From positions 1-52,440 of the forward strand of contig NZ_FOOW01000021.1 in the NCBI RefSeq assembly GCF_900113305.1: DNA of 52,440 nucleotides, read 5' to 3'. A model generated the notes under the pieces. That model was not told where the DNA came from. It saw only the letters and a list, made by a program, of their open reading frames with translations, and did no database searches. This document shows positions 8,417 through 16,007 of this stretch, in pieces. The position numbers and the translations under genes were made by a program. Numbering within the stretch: position 1 is the stretch's first letter; every line of letters begins with the position of its first letter. This stretch comes from Prevotella sp. KH2C16 (GTDB taxonomy: Bacteria; Bacteroidota; Bacteroidia; Bacteroidales; Bacteroidaceae).

Positions 8417-9646
8417 ATGAAAACAGAGAAGATGAAAGTGCTGCTCTACCTTAAAAAGAGCGGGCTTGACAAATCGGGGAAAGCTCCGATTATGGGACGT
8501 ATTACCATTGGGCGTTCCATTGCCCAGTTTAGTTGTAAACTTTCCTGCAACCCCGACTTGTGGAATTCACGTGAAAGCAGGATGGACGGCAAGAGCCATG
8601 AGGCGGTGGAGGTTAACGGCTGGTTGGAAAATCTTCTGCTTTCCATTCAATCTGCCTATCAGTCGTTGATTGCCAAAGGACAGCCATTTGATGCAACCGA
8701 TGTAAAGGAACAGTTTCAAGGCTGTGTGCAGGCACGATGTATGCTCATCGAAAGATTGGATATGCTCATTAAGGAGAAAGAAAGCCATATCGGTATAGAC
8801 ATCAAGGAAGAGTCTATGTCTGCCTATCATTCCACTCGGAAACGATTGCAGGAGTTCATTCAGAGGAAGTATCATGTTTCGGACTTGGTTTTCTCGCAGT
8901 TGACAGAAAACTTTATCTACGAATTACAAGCATTTTGTCTTGGCGAACTCGGTCATCAGCAAAGCACATTTTTCAGAGTTGCAGCAGATTTGAAGACCGT
9001 CTGCAGGTTGGCTTATCGTGAGGGGTTGGCTGATACGCTTCTGTTTGATAAAGTACATATAAAACGAGGAGACAAGAAAGCACCTAAAGCTCTTGACAAA
9101 GAAGCATTGGACAAGTTGAAGGCACTCTGCTTTGATGAATTGGAAAAAGAAATGGGAACTGCTCGTGATGTGTTTCTCTTCGCCTGTTATACCGGTGCAG
9201 CCTATTGTGATTTGATGGAACTAAGCAAAAAGCATCTTGTCCATGATGATGCAGGCAGTTTGTGGTTGAAGTTCAACCGACAGAAGACGGGTGTGCTTTG
9301 TCGTATCAAGTTGTTGCCGGAAGCTGTTCGGTTAATAGAGAAAATGCACAGCGATGAAAGGGAAATACTACTTCCCTGCATCAAATACAAGAACTATCAG
9401 ACCTGCTTGAAAGCCCTACGACTTCGTGCAGGCATCTCCTTTCCTTTTACTACACACACTGCGAGGCACACATTTGCCACGCTAATCACACTTGAACAGG
9501 GTGTGCCTATTGAAACGGTAAGCAAGATGTTGGGACATAGCAACGTGAGTATGACCGAACGTTATGCAAAGGTAACACCACAGAAACTCTTTGAGGAGTT
9601 TAACTGTTTCCTTTCTTTCACAGAAGATTTACGTTTAACCATTTAA
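8417..9646 (+). CDS. Tyrosine recombinase 1 (element integrase)
   Basis: 409 residues from the ATG at 8417; an in-frame TTG 60 nt upstream falls in an inverted repeat (GAGAGCAAGCTCTC) and is less likely. The N-terminal arm-binding domain (MKVLLYLKKSGLDKSGKAPI) is typical of Bacteroidetes integrases, followed by a SAM-like core-binding domain. The catalytic domain has HTARHTFATL (H-x-x-R-H, near residue 347), LGHSNVSMTERY with the nucleophile Tyr near 382. The usual first catalytic Arg (TGLRxxDL) is replaced: CYTGAAYCDLMEL. Loss of this Arg is known in IntDOT of the Bacteroides element CTnDOT. It is followed after 12 nt by a second recombinase. Confidence 0.9.
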   Translation: MKTEKMKVLLYLKKSGLDKSGKAPIMGRITIGRSIAQFSCKLSCNPDLWNSRESRMDGKSHEAVEVNGWLENLLLSIQSAYQSLIAKGQPFDATDVKEQFQGCVQARCMLIERLDMLIKEKESHIGIDIKEESMSAYHSTRKRLQEFIQRKYHVSDLVFSQLTENFIYELQAFCLGELGHQQSTFFRVAADLKTVCRLAYREGLADTLLFDKVHIKRGDKKAPKALDKEALDKLKALCFDELEKEMGTARDVFLFACYTGAAYCDLMELSKKHLVHDDAGSLWLKFNRQKTGVLCRIKLLPEAVRLIEKMHSDEREILLPCIKYKNYQTCLKALRLRAGISFPFTTHTARHTFATLITLEQGVPIETVSKMLGHSNVSMTERYAKVTPQKLFEEFNCFLSFTEDLRLTI

Positions 9647-9658
9647 CCAAGATTTTTT

Positions 9659-10903
9659 ATGAGAAGTACATTCAAGATATTGTTTTACATCAACAGACAG
9701 AAAATAAAGGCAGACGGCAAGACCGCCATTCTCTGCCGTATCACCATAGACGGAAAAAGCACCGCCATTACCACAGGCGAGCAGTGCAAATCCTCCGAGT
9801 GGAACAGCAAACAAGGACTGACAACCGACAAGAAGACCAATCAAAGAATCGGCGAGTTTAAGGAACTTGTAGAGAAGACCTATCAGGATATTCTGATAAA
9901 GGACGGAGTGGTAAGTGTGGAACTGCTTAAAAACCGTTTGCAGGGAATAGCCACCACACCGACAACACTTCTTGCCATGAGCAAGACAGAACTGCAATCC
10001 GTTAAAGAGTGCGTGGGTAAATCAAGAGCAAAAAGCACTTATCAGAATCTTCTCTATTCAGACAAGTTACTTACAGAGTTTGTAAAGGATAAGGGAATGA
10101 TGGATATAACCATCTCTGCAATAACGGAAGACTTATTTGAGGAATACGGTTTCTATCTGAAAAAACGAGGCTTGGCAACAGCAACTATGAATCGTTACCT
10201 TTGTTGGCTGAGTAGGCTGATGTACCGTGCGGTCAGCCAGAGGATCATTCGTTGTAATCCTTTTGAGAATGCCAAGTATGAGAAAGCGAAACAGAAGATA
10301 CGCTTTCTGCAAAAGAGCGATGTTGCCAAACTCATGGCTCTGAGAGTACTTGATAAGGAAGCAGAACAAGCAAGACGTATGTTTATCTTTGCCTGCTTTA
10401 CAGGTTTGGCTATTGCTGATATGGAACATTTGCAATTTGGACATGTCCAAACGGCAGCAGACGGACAGAAATATATCCGAAAAGAACGGCAGAAGACAAA
10501 GGTGGAGTTTGTTGTGCCACTGCATCCCATAGCGGAAGCCATCATCAATCAATGCAAGGCGGAGCAGGAAAGAAACGAAGAACGGAAGACGGTGAAAGAA
10601 AAAGATAACAGCTTTATCTTCCGAACTAATTGCAGCCGTAGTGTGATGAGCGTAAAGCTGAGCATCGTAGGCAAAGCTTGCGGTATCAGGGAACGGTTGT
10701 CCTACCACATGGCGAGGCACACGTTCGGCACGATGAGTTTAAGTGCAGGAATACCTATCGAAAGCATTGCCAAGATGATGGGGCACGCCTCTATATCAAG
10801 CACACAGATATATGCGCAGGTGACGGACAATAAGATTTCGGAGGATATGGACAGACTGATAAGGAAACATCAAAAGGAGGAAACAATGGGGGAAACCGTA
10901 TGA
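9659..10903 (+). CDS. Tyrosine recombinase 2
   Basis: 414 residues starting MRSTFKILFYINRQKIKADG, the arm-binding domain of the same Bacteroidetes integrase family. The catalytic domain has YHMARHTFGTM, MMGHASISSTQIYAQV with the Tyr nucleophile. The first catalytic Arg position again lacks Arg (CFTGLAIADMEHL). It is 12 nt downstream of recombinase 1 and overlaps the next ORF by 4 nt (ATGA), so all three form one unit. Paired recombinases occur in several Bacteroides mobile elements; whether both are needed for integration cannot be told from sequence. Confidence 0.9.
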   Translation: MRSTFKILFYINRQKIKADGKTAILCRITIDGKSTAITTGEQCKSSEWNSKQGLTTDKKTNQRIGEFKELVEKTYQDILIKDGVVSVELLKNRLQGIATTPTTLLAMSKTELQSVKECVGKSRAKSTYQNLLYSDKLLTEFVKDKGMMDITISAITEDLFEEYGFYLKKRGLATATMNRYLCWLSRLMYRAVSQRIIRCNPFENAKYEKAKQKIRFLQKSDVAKLMALRVLDKEAEQARRMFIFACFTGLAIADMEHLQFGHVQTAADGQKYIRKERQKTKVEFVVPLHPIAEAIINQCKAEQERNEERKTVKEKDNSFIFRTNCSRSVMSVKLSIVGKACGIRERLSYHMARHTFGTMSLSAGIPIESIAKMMGHASISSTQIYAQVTDNKISEDMDRLIRKHQKEETMGETV

Positions 10904-11304
10904 AAGTCAATTACCATCAAACAAAAGGAGACCGCAGTTATTTCGAGTGGGGCGACAATATGCAAATCATTCGCAAAGGCAAAGGCGAAATCGCCATGAC
11001 AGAGAGCGAATTGGTAGAATTCTTCTGTGTAACATGGAGGAAACTCAATTATCGTCTGCAGCAACTACTAAAAGTATCTTCCCTACGTCCCGATGAAAGG
11101 GATACAGGAGAGTTGGAAGTATTCGTGAACGGACGGCTACAAGGTTATGCTCCGCTTTATCCGCTTTCAATCATCATCGCTTTGTCTTATCAATTGGACA
11201 GCATGGAAGCATACTTCTTCAGGAAATACATCTGCCAAGAGTTACAACGTCCTGCATCTGTGATGGAGCAGATATTCCTATATGGAAGTGGCAGTATCAA
11301 TTGA
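10900..11304 (+). CDS. Integrase-linked protein with faint RhuM-like pattern
   Basis: 134 residues; its start overlaps the recombinase 2 stop, so it is translationally coupled. I do not firmly recognise it. The middle (MTESELVEFFCVTWRKLNYR, then a strand and PLYPLSIIIALSYQLDSMEA, YFFRKYI) follows the layout of RhuM-type proteins: a helix-turn-helix, then a segment like YNLDAIIALGYRVNS and FRxW. This suggests a DNA-binding accessory factor, perhaps for recombination. There is no signal peptide or membrane segment. Confidence 0.65.
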   Translation: MKVNYHQTKGDRSYFEWGDNMQIIRKGKGEIAMTESELVEFFCVTWRKLNYRLQQLLKVSSLRPDERDTGELEVFVNGRLQGYAPLYPLSIIIALSYQLDSMEAYFFRKYICQELQRPASVMEQIFLYGSGSIN

Positions 11305-11522
11305 TATGCTTTTCTCTTTCACCGATATTATCTTACTACATAACTACAAGGAAAGGTAATACGGTGAAAGGAAAGGGTTGGTATTGTAGTCAGAAAGTAG
11401 GAATGGTTATTACTACCGTCTAACTACACACAACTATGTTTTTGAGGCCTTCAAGTATACCGAAAGCCTTATAAGTAGTTATTCTCCAAGTAGTCTATCA
11501 ACAGTAGAGATACGCATCTGTT
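11305..11522 (+). other. Gene-free junction between integration genes and cargo
   Basis: AT-rich, no credible ORF. An inverted repeat CTTTCACCG (about 11318-11326) / CGGTGAAAG (about 11361-11369) may end transcription of the integrase unit. The rest is scattered with ACTAC and GTAGT pentamers on both strands. It separates the plus-strand integrase genes from the convergent minus-strand cargo operon. Confidence 0.4.
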
Positions 11523-12425
11523 TTATTGCATAACATTCCTTTTACCCGTATTTCCTGACCCTCTGATTTCTTCGTGATAAAGATAATTCACTATCGAGGG
11601 ATGTCCTTTGGGACTTCGTTCGTAAGGCAATTCATTATCCACATACTTACATTGAGCCTCCTGCGCCATTTCCGCGGCCTCTTGCTCTAATTGCTTCCAA
11701 TATGTTCGGTCTTTATGCAAATAGATTTCTTCATAAAGTGGGAACAAATGGGGATAGTATGATTTGATATAACCCATAATGTTAGCCTTAAAACCACCCC
11801 GCAGATTGAGGTTCTCAAGCCAAAAGAGGTCGCAAATATCTTTCACTTCATGAAAAATAGCTTTGAAATTGGTGATGCCAGGGAAGATGGGCGACACAAA
11901 ACAAATGGTTCGGATGCCCGCCTCGTAGACCTTTCGCATGGCTGCGATGCGCCGCTCTATGCTCACGGCCTTGTCCATGTCGGCACGAAATATCTCATCA
12001 AGCGTGTTGACTGACCACGATACGGTGACTTTCTTCATTTGCCGGAGCAGGTCAAGGTCGCGCAACACGAGGTCGCTCTTTGTACAAATGAGTATTTCCG
12101 CATCGCTGTCTTTGAGCTCTTCAAGCAGTTTACGTGTCCTGCGGAACGTTGCTTCTTCGGGATTATACCCATCGGTCACTGATCCAATAACCACGCGTTG
12201 TCCGGCATATTTCTTCGGATTCTTGATTGCAGGCCAATGCTTCACGTCTAAGAAAGTACCCCATTCTTCTTTATGTCCTGTGAAGCGCTTCATGAATGAG
12301 GCGTAACAATACTTGCAAGCATGGGTGCAACCCACGTATGGATTCACCGAATAGCCACCAACAGGGAGGTTGGACTTGGTCATGATGCCACGCACCTCTT
12401 TCGTTCCAATGAGTGTTTTTACCAT
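11523..12425 (-). CDS. SPL-family radical SAM protein (mobile-pair B type)
   Basis: 300 residues. The 4Fe-4S/SAM motif is CTHACKYC (C33, C37, C40), inside the very characteristic stretch LPVGGYSVNPYVGC and YASFMKRFTGHKEEWG. This opening matches the SPL (spore photoproduct lyase-like) proteins called radical SAM mobile pair protein B, which travel on mobile elements in gut bacteria. SAM is cleaved to a 5'-deoxyadenosyl radical; the substrate is unknown. It is the last gene of a minus-strand operon, 17 nt after the MBL gene. The usual partner radical SAM gene (A) and MarR regulator are absent here; instead it is paired with a hydrolase and a cupin. The C-terminus ends in a basic tail. Confidence 0.85.
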   Translation of the reverse strand: MVKTLIGTKEVRGIMTKSNLPVGGYSVNPYVGCTHACKYCYASFMKRFTGHKEEWGTFLDVKHWPAIKNPKKYAGQRVVIGSVTDGYNPEEATFRRTRKLLEELKDSDAEILICTKSDLVLRDLDLLRQMKKVTVSWSVNTLDEIFRADMDKAVSIERRIAAMRKVYEAGIRTICFVSPIFPGITNFKAIFHEVKDICDLFWLENLNLRGGFKANIMGYIKSYYPHLFPLYEEIYLHKDRTYWKQLEQEAAEMAQEAQCKYVDNELPYERSPKGHPSIVNYLYHEEIRGSGNTGKRNVMQ

Positions 12426-12442
12426 ATTTCTTCCTTTATTCT

Positions 12443-13207
12443 TTATAAATCCTCTACCGTTTCACCGTCTTCAGGAATAAAGACGCGGTCTAAAATTCCT
12501 GCCACTTCCGCACGCTTTCTCACCATTTCACGCGTCACGCTATTATGGTTCACGCCTTCAAGATGCGTCACAAATAACTTTGCATCAGGTGCAGCTGCAG
12601 CAACTTTTACCACATCTTCATCGTTCATAATAACGCGTCCACCCAAGCGAAAGCCATTGCCACCTGCATTAAGGGTGATAACCTCGGGGCGAAAACGCTT
12701 CAAATTGCGCTTCACACCAGCATACCAGATGGTATCTCCGGCGTGATAGAGCGTCTTTTCTTGTGGATGAGTGAATACATAACCCGCTGTATGTCCGGCA
12801 GGATACTTCATGATGAAATTACCATGCTGGCTTTCGGCCTTTTGTATGCTCACTTCCCCAATCCTTGTATTGTCGCCGACAACTTCCACATGATTAAATC
12901 CATGCGACATCACCACCTGCCGATTGTTTTCGTCTTGCACAAAAAATCGCATATCTTTAGGCATCATTTCATAGGCCGCCTCATCGATATGGTCATCGTG
13001 TAGATGGGTAAGCAACACCGCATCTACACCTTTTAGCATCTCTTCTACAGGAAAAGGTAGTTCATGAAGTGGGTTGCGCAGATGTTGATTTCTACTAAAG
13101 GGGAAAGGAGGCATGCAGCCTTTCTTTCCCAACATGGGGTCGATCAGAATTTTCTTTCCCCCATATTCAATGATTATCGTTGCGTTTCTTACTTGTTGGA
13201 TATTCAT
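12443..13207 (-). CDS. UlaG-like metallo-beta-lactamase-fold hydrolase
   Basis: 254 residues with no signal peptide, so cytoplasmic. The metal site is visible: THLHDDHID (H-x-H-x-D-H, about residues 67-73), the later LYHAGDTIW aspartate and THLEGVNH near the C-terminus. The start IIIEYGGKKILIDPMLG is typical of the UlaG/YcbL-like branch that hydrolyses small-molecule lactones or phosphoesters. It is 12 nt downstream of the cupin gene and 17 nt upstream of the radical SAM gene, in one operon. The substrate is unknown. Confidence 0.85.
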   Translation of the reverse strand: MNIQQVRNATIIIEYGGKKILIDPMLGKKGCMPPFPFSRNQHLRNPLHELPFPVEEMLKGVDAVLLTHLHDDHIDEAAYEMMPKDMRFFVQDENNRQVVMSHGFNHVEVVGDNTRIGEVSIQKAESQHGNFIMKYPAGHTAGYVFTHPQEKTLYHAGDTIWYAGVKRNLKRFRPEVITLNAGGNGFRLGGRVIMNDEDVVKVAAAAPDAKLFVTHLEGVNHNSVTREMVRKRAEVAGILDRVFIPEDGETVEDL

Positions 13208-13219
13208 TGTTTATTAAAA

Positions 13220-13672
13220 TTAAAGTTTAACATTGGCTTCCAGCATAATACCATCCTTCAGAGGTTCATCATCATCAGAGAACGAATTTGCCTTATATTG
13301 TACGCAAAGCACGAGCATTTCGCTGCTGCCTGTGTTCTTGAAAGCACGTTTGCCATTGGGCGCAATTCTCACGATGCTTCCTTCTGAAACGGGAAATCGT
13401 TTGCCGTCTACATCGAAAATGCCTTCACCTTTAAGAATGAAATAAAGCTCTTCGTGGGTTTTATGGGTATGGCGTGTGCCATAATCCTGCCCAGCTGCAA
13501 GACTTTGGAAAGACAATTCTGCGCCTGTTGCTTGTAGTGCATGTCCGGCAAACATCTTTCCCGGGATAGAGAAATTGCCCATAGCCAACTCATATTCCTT
13601 AATTTCATTCAACTTACCTACGTTCACCGTGGTGAAGTTCTCACCTTTTTCTACAATTTTAATTTCTTTCAT
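13220..13672 (-). CDS. Cupin-domain protein
   Basis: 150 residues from the ATG at 13672 (MKEIKIVEKGENFTTVNVGK); an upstream in-frame start at 13756 would cross the promoter and operators. The cupin core is clear: TRHTHKTHEELYFILKGEG (metal-binding His and Glu of motif 1), then FPVSEGSIVRIAPNGKRAFK and a final strand VLCVQYKA (motif 2). It is the first gene of the cupin-MBL-radical SAM operon. It could be an enzyme or a ligand-binding protein. A -7 box TACCTTTG lies just upstream on the minus strand (13699-13706). Confidence 0.82.
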   Translation of the reverse strand: MKEIKIVEKGENFTTVNVGKLNEIKEYELAMGNFSIPGKMFAGHALQATGAELSFQSLAAGQDYGTRHTHKTHEELYFILKGEGIFDVDGKRFPVSEGSIVRIAPNGKRAFKNTGSSEMLVLCVQYKANSFSDDDEPLKDGIMLEANVKL

Positions 13673-13698
13673 AATGCTATTTGTTTTGATTACGAGTG

Positions 13699-13706
13699 CA
13701 AAGGTA
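13699..13706 (-). promoter_or_regulatory. -7 box of the cupin-MBL-radical SAM operon
   Basis: TACCTTTG on the minus strand, 27 nt before the cupin start. No TTTG -33 box stands at the right distance, so the promoter probably depends on an activator. The two CTACCATT repeats lie directly upstream. Confidence 0.55.
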
Positions 13707-13728
13707 GTGCATAAAACAAAGACACATT

Positions 13729-13757
13729 CTACCATTAATAATATATGCTCTACCATT
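13729..13757 (+). promoter_or_regulatory. Paired direct repeats, probable AraC-regulator binding site
   Basis: CTACCATT occurs at 13729-13736 and 13750-13757, exactly 21 bp apart (two helical turns, same face). Tandem direct half-sites with this spacing are typical of AraC-family activators. The pair sits just upstream of the cupin -7 box and abuts the -33 box of the araC gene, so one site could serve both promoters. Confidence 0.6.
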
Positions 13758-13787
13758 TTGATAAGCCATTAATTATTCGTACATTTG
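13758..13787 (+). promoter_or_regulatory. Promoter of the cargo AraC gene, probably leaderless
   Basis: TTG (13758-13760), 19 nt, TACATTTG (13780-13787). The ATG follows only 4 nt later at 13792, about where transcription should begin, which implies a leaderless message. Confidence 0.6.
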
Positions 13788-13791
13788 TTGC

Positions 13792-14697
13792 ATGAAATTA
13801 GAGAGTCATTCCCAAGAACTTACACAAGTTCCTTTCTGCAAAACGGAATGTGGTGTAGACTTCAACATCAATACCGATACGCACGAGCGTTTGCGGGGCG
13901 TATTGATGGAGTATCCGTCTTTCAAAACCAACTTCTTCGAGTTGTTTTTCTTCAGGAAAGCATCCGGGTGGCTGCGTTATGGCTTTCAACATATCGCGTT
14001 GAAAGACAATACGGTACTGATACTTTCGCCGCACATCCATCAGGAGTGGCACATTGATGAAAGCCAAACGGATTATCGTTTCCTTATTTTCCGTGATGAT
14101 TTTCTTTCAACCTATCTTGCCGATCCTTTCTTTACTTATCGTTTGCTTTATTGCTACCAAACAGATTTCCCACCCTATCTGTCGGCTACAGCTATGGAAC
14201 AACAAGAATACGAGCGTTTGCTTGTGCGGATAAAAGAAGAACTCAACCATCCTCTTGCCGACAGCTATCACATCATCGTATCCTTGCTTCATTATCTGCT
14301 CATGACCCTTAATCGTAGGTATTCTGCTCAATACCATCTGCCTTTTGATGCCCCCAAGAACCACCATGCCTTTGAGTTCAAACAACTCTTAGAGAAACAT
14401 ATTCGCCAATACCAGCAAGTGGCCGACTATGCAGCCATGCTGAACATCAGCCGCATCACATTGAATGCTTCTGTACAGGCACAATATGGGCAAACGGCCG
14501 TACATCTGCTGAAACAACGTCTGCTTGCAGAAATCAAGAATGAAATACTATTCACTGACAAAACTACCAGTGAATTGGCATACGAATTCAATTTCTCGGA
14601 GCCGGGACATTTAATGCGTTTCTTCAAAAAACAAACAGGACAGACGGTTACGGAGTTTAAAGAAGAATATAAAGGACAACAGTTTACCGCAGAATAG
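13792..14697 (+). CDS. AraC-family regulator of the cargo operon
   Basis: 301 residues. The N-terminal about 180 residues form a cupin-like sensor domain (SPHIHQEWHIDESQTDYRFL). The C-terminal about 100 residues are the double helix-turn-helix: KHIRQYQQVADYAAMLNISR (HTH 1) and TTSELAYEFNFSEPGHLMRF, FKKQTGQTVTEFKEEY (HTH 2 with the usual AraC signature). It is transcribed away from the cupin operon; the shared 119-bp promoter region holds two direct repeats. It therefore most likely activates the cargo operon and perhaps limits itself. The next in-frame Met is too far in to be the start. Confidence 0.88.
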   Translation: MKLESHSQELTQVPFCKTECGVDFNINTDTHERLRGVLMEYPSFKTNFFELFFFRKASGWLRYGFQHIALKDNTVLILSPHIHQEWHIDESQTDYRFLIFRDDFLSTYLADPFFTYRLLYCYQTDFPPYLSATAMEQQEYERLLVRIKEELNHPLADSYHIIVSLLHYLLMTLNRRYSAQYHLPFDAPKNHHAFEFKQLLEKHIRQYQQVADYAAMLNISRITLNASVQAQYGQTAVHLLKQRLLAEIKNEILFTDKTTSELAYEFNFSEPGHLMRFFKKQTGQTVTEFKEEYKGQQFTAE

Positions 14698-14731
14698 AAA
14701 AATGATTAAACGAAGAACTTACCAATAAACG

Positions 14732-14772
14732 AACGGCACTTGAAACAGATATATCTCTGCTCAAGTGCCGTT
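14732..14772. terminator. Bidirectional terminator between araC and the HTH genes
   Basis: AACGGCACTTGA (14732-14743) and TCAAGTGCCGTT (14761-14772) form a perfect 12-bp stem between convergent genes: araC on the plus strand and the HTH pair on the minus strand. Confidence 0.6.
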
Positions 14773-14801
14773 ATCCATTCACCAATATACGCTTATTGCC
14801 T

Positions 14802-15107
14802 TTATCCTGTCTGACTACCCTGATAATTCTCCTCCAGCATCTTCTCCAAGTCCGAAGCCTTGTAGAGTATCTTTCCTGCAAACTGCGTGTAGGGAATAAT
14901 CTTCCTGTCTCGGTAGTCCTGCAAGGTACGGGGACTGATATACAGCCGCTCGCACACTTCCTTTCCTGTGAGGAAAAGTTCGCCAGCAAAGAGTGGCTTG
15001 TGTGTATCCGCCACTTCTACTATTCGTTTACCTACACCTCTCAACGCTGAGACGACCAACTGCATCTCGTCCGCCTCCATGTTCAAGTCTCTTGCTGTTT
15101 CCATCAT
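14802..15107 (-). CDS. Excisionase-like helix-turn-helix protein 2
   Basis: 101 residues. The C-terminal half is a MerR/excisionase-type HTH (LTGKEVCERLYISPRTLQDY, then RDRKIIPYTQFAGKILYKAS). The N-terminal part is helical and acidic. Its start overlaps the stop of the preceding HTH gene by 4 nt. Paired small HTH genes of this kind (Xis2c/Xis2d in CTnDOT, orf2/orf2x in NBU1) act in excision of Bacteroides elements, so a recombination-directionality role is likely. Confidence 0.82.
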   Translation of the reverse strand: MMETARDLNMEADEMQLVVSALRGVGKRIVEVADTHKPLFAGELFLTGKEVCERLYISPRTLQDYRDRKIIPYTQFAGKILYKASDLEKMLEENYQGSQTG

Positions 15108-15394
15108 ATCTGTCTGTTTTTAGGTTTGTCCGATTTCGTAAGAAGCAATACTTCCACATCCTCACACTTGTAATAGCACTTGTGTCCGATTTGCGTAAAC
15201 GGCAGCACGCCCGTATCACGATAATGCTGCAAGGTGCGTTTGCTGATGTTCAGCAGCCGACACACATCTCCGTTGTGCAGCCAGTCCGTGTGCTTACTCT
15301 TTTCTCCGAATGCCTTGTGGCAACTCTCGGCAAGGCTCAAAATTTCATCTCGAAGCTTTGCCCAATTGGTTTCTGTAATGATGTAATAGTTCAT
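15104..15394 (-). CDS. Excisionase-like helix-turn-helix protein 1
   Basis: 96 residues with the same MerR-like HTH: LHNGDVCRLLNISKRTLQHY, then RDTGVLPFTQIGHKCYYKCE. It is the first gene of a two-gene minus-strand unit with a canonical promoter (15446-15476). The two proteins are clearly related to each other in the HTH region, suggesting duplication. It probably helps excision or regulates the replication/mobilization genes downstream. Confidence 0.82.
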   Translation of the reverse strand: MNYYIITETNWAKLRDEILSLAESCHKAFGEKSKHTDWLHNGDVCRLLNISKRTLQHYRDTGVLPFTQIGHKCYYKCEDVEVLLLTKSDKPKNRQI

Positions 15395-15445
15395 AATTTT
15401 ATATTGTTATTGTTTGTTGTTTCAGGTCTTTCCTGTTTCCATCGG

Positions 15446-15476
15446 CAAAGGTAATGACGTGCGTGTGCCTCTCAAA
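15446..15476 (-). promoter_or_regulatory. Promoter of the HTH gene pair
   Basis: On the minus strand: TTTG (15473-15476), 19 nt, TACCTTTG (15446-15453), a consensus Bacteroidetes promoter 51 nt ahead of the first HTH gene. Confidence 0.65.
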
Positions 15477-16007
15477 GCCGTGGGGAACAGCAGGGAAGTA
15501 TCGGGAACTATCGGGAAAAGAGCAATCCGTTTCATCGGTTCACATTTGCGTTTTCTTGCCCCGTCTTTTTTCTTTCATTGCAAAGACAATCCAAGCGAGT
15601 GCAGAGGAAAGTTCACTTATCCTTTTCCGAGCGCAGCTTGTCTTATGCAAAATTAATATTGGATATTTCTTATTCCATCACTTTCCATTCAAGTGGCAGC
15701 TTGTGGCGTCATAGTGGAATAGGTTGGCACAGTAATCCGATATAAAATATCCTCCAATCAATAGTTTGTAGATAGTTGGAGCAAAAGACGGCATCTGAAA
15801 GCAGACAGTAACATCCGTATTTCAGCTAACCTTTCTTTCCTGTCATCCATTTTTTGCTTAATGAGGCTATAAATGCCCTTCTTGACAGCCTGTTCTCCTA
15901 AGAATTTTAAAGCGGACGAGCGCAACATTATGCAAGAAGGCTCTGAATGCTTGGGAGTCACGCATTCTCACCCTAACTTCACTCTTGGAAACCAATTCAA
16001 GGGAATA
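15477..16007 (+). other. Gene-free divergent region between HTH genes and VirE ATPase
   Basis: About 530 nt without a convincing gene. Open frames here have no family features. I see no strong TAnnTTTG promoter for the ATPase gene; its start may be driven from an unrecognised site. By position it could hold regulatory sites for the HTH proteins or a replication origin for the circular form, but I see no iterons. Confidence 0.35.

Noticed and set aside
15477..16007. Small genes in the gap before the VirE-type ATPase
   Set aside because: Open frames of 60-86 codons exist on both strands but lack start context, domain features and conserved composition.
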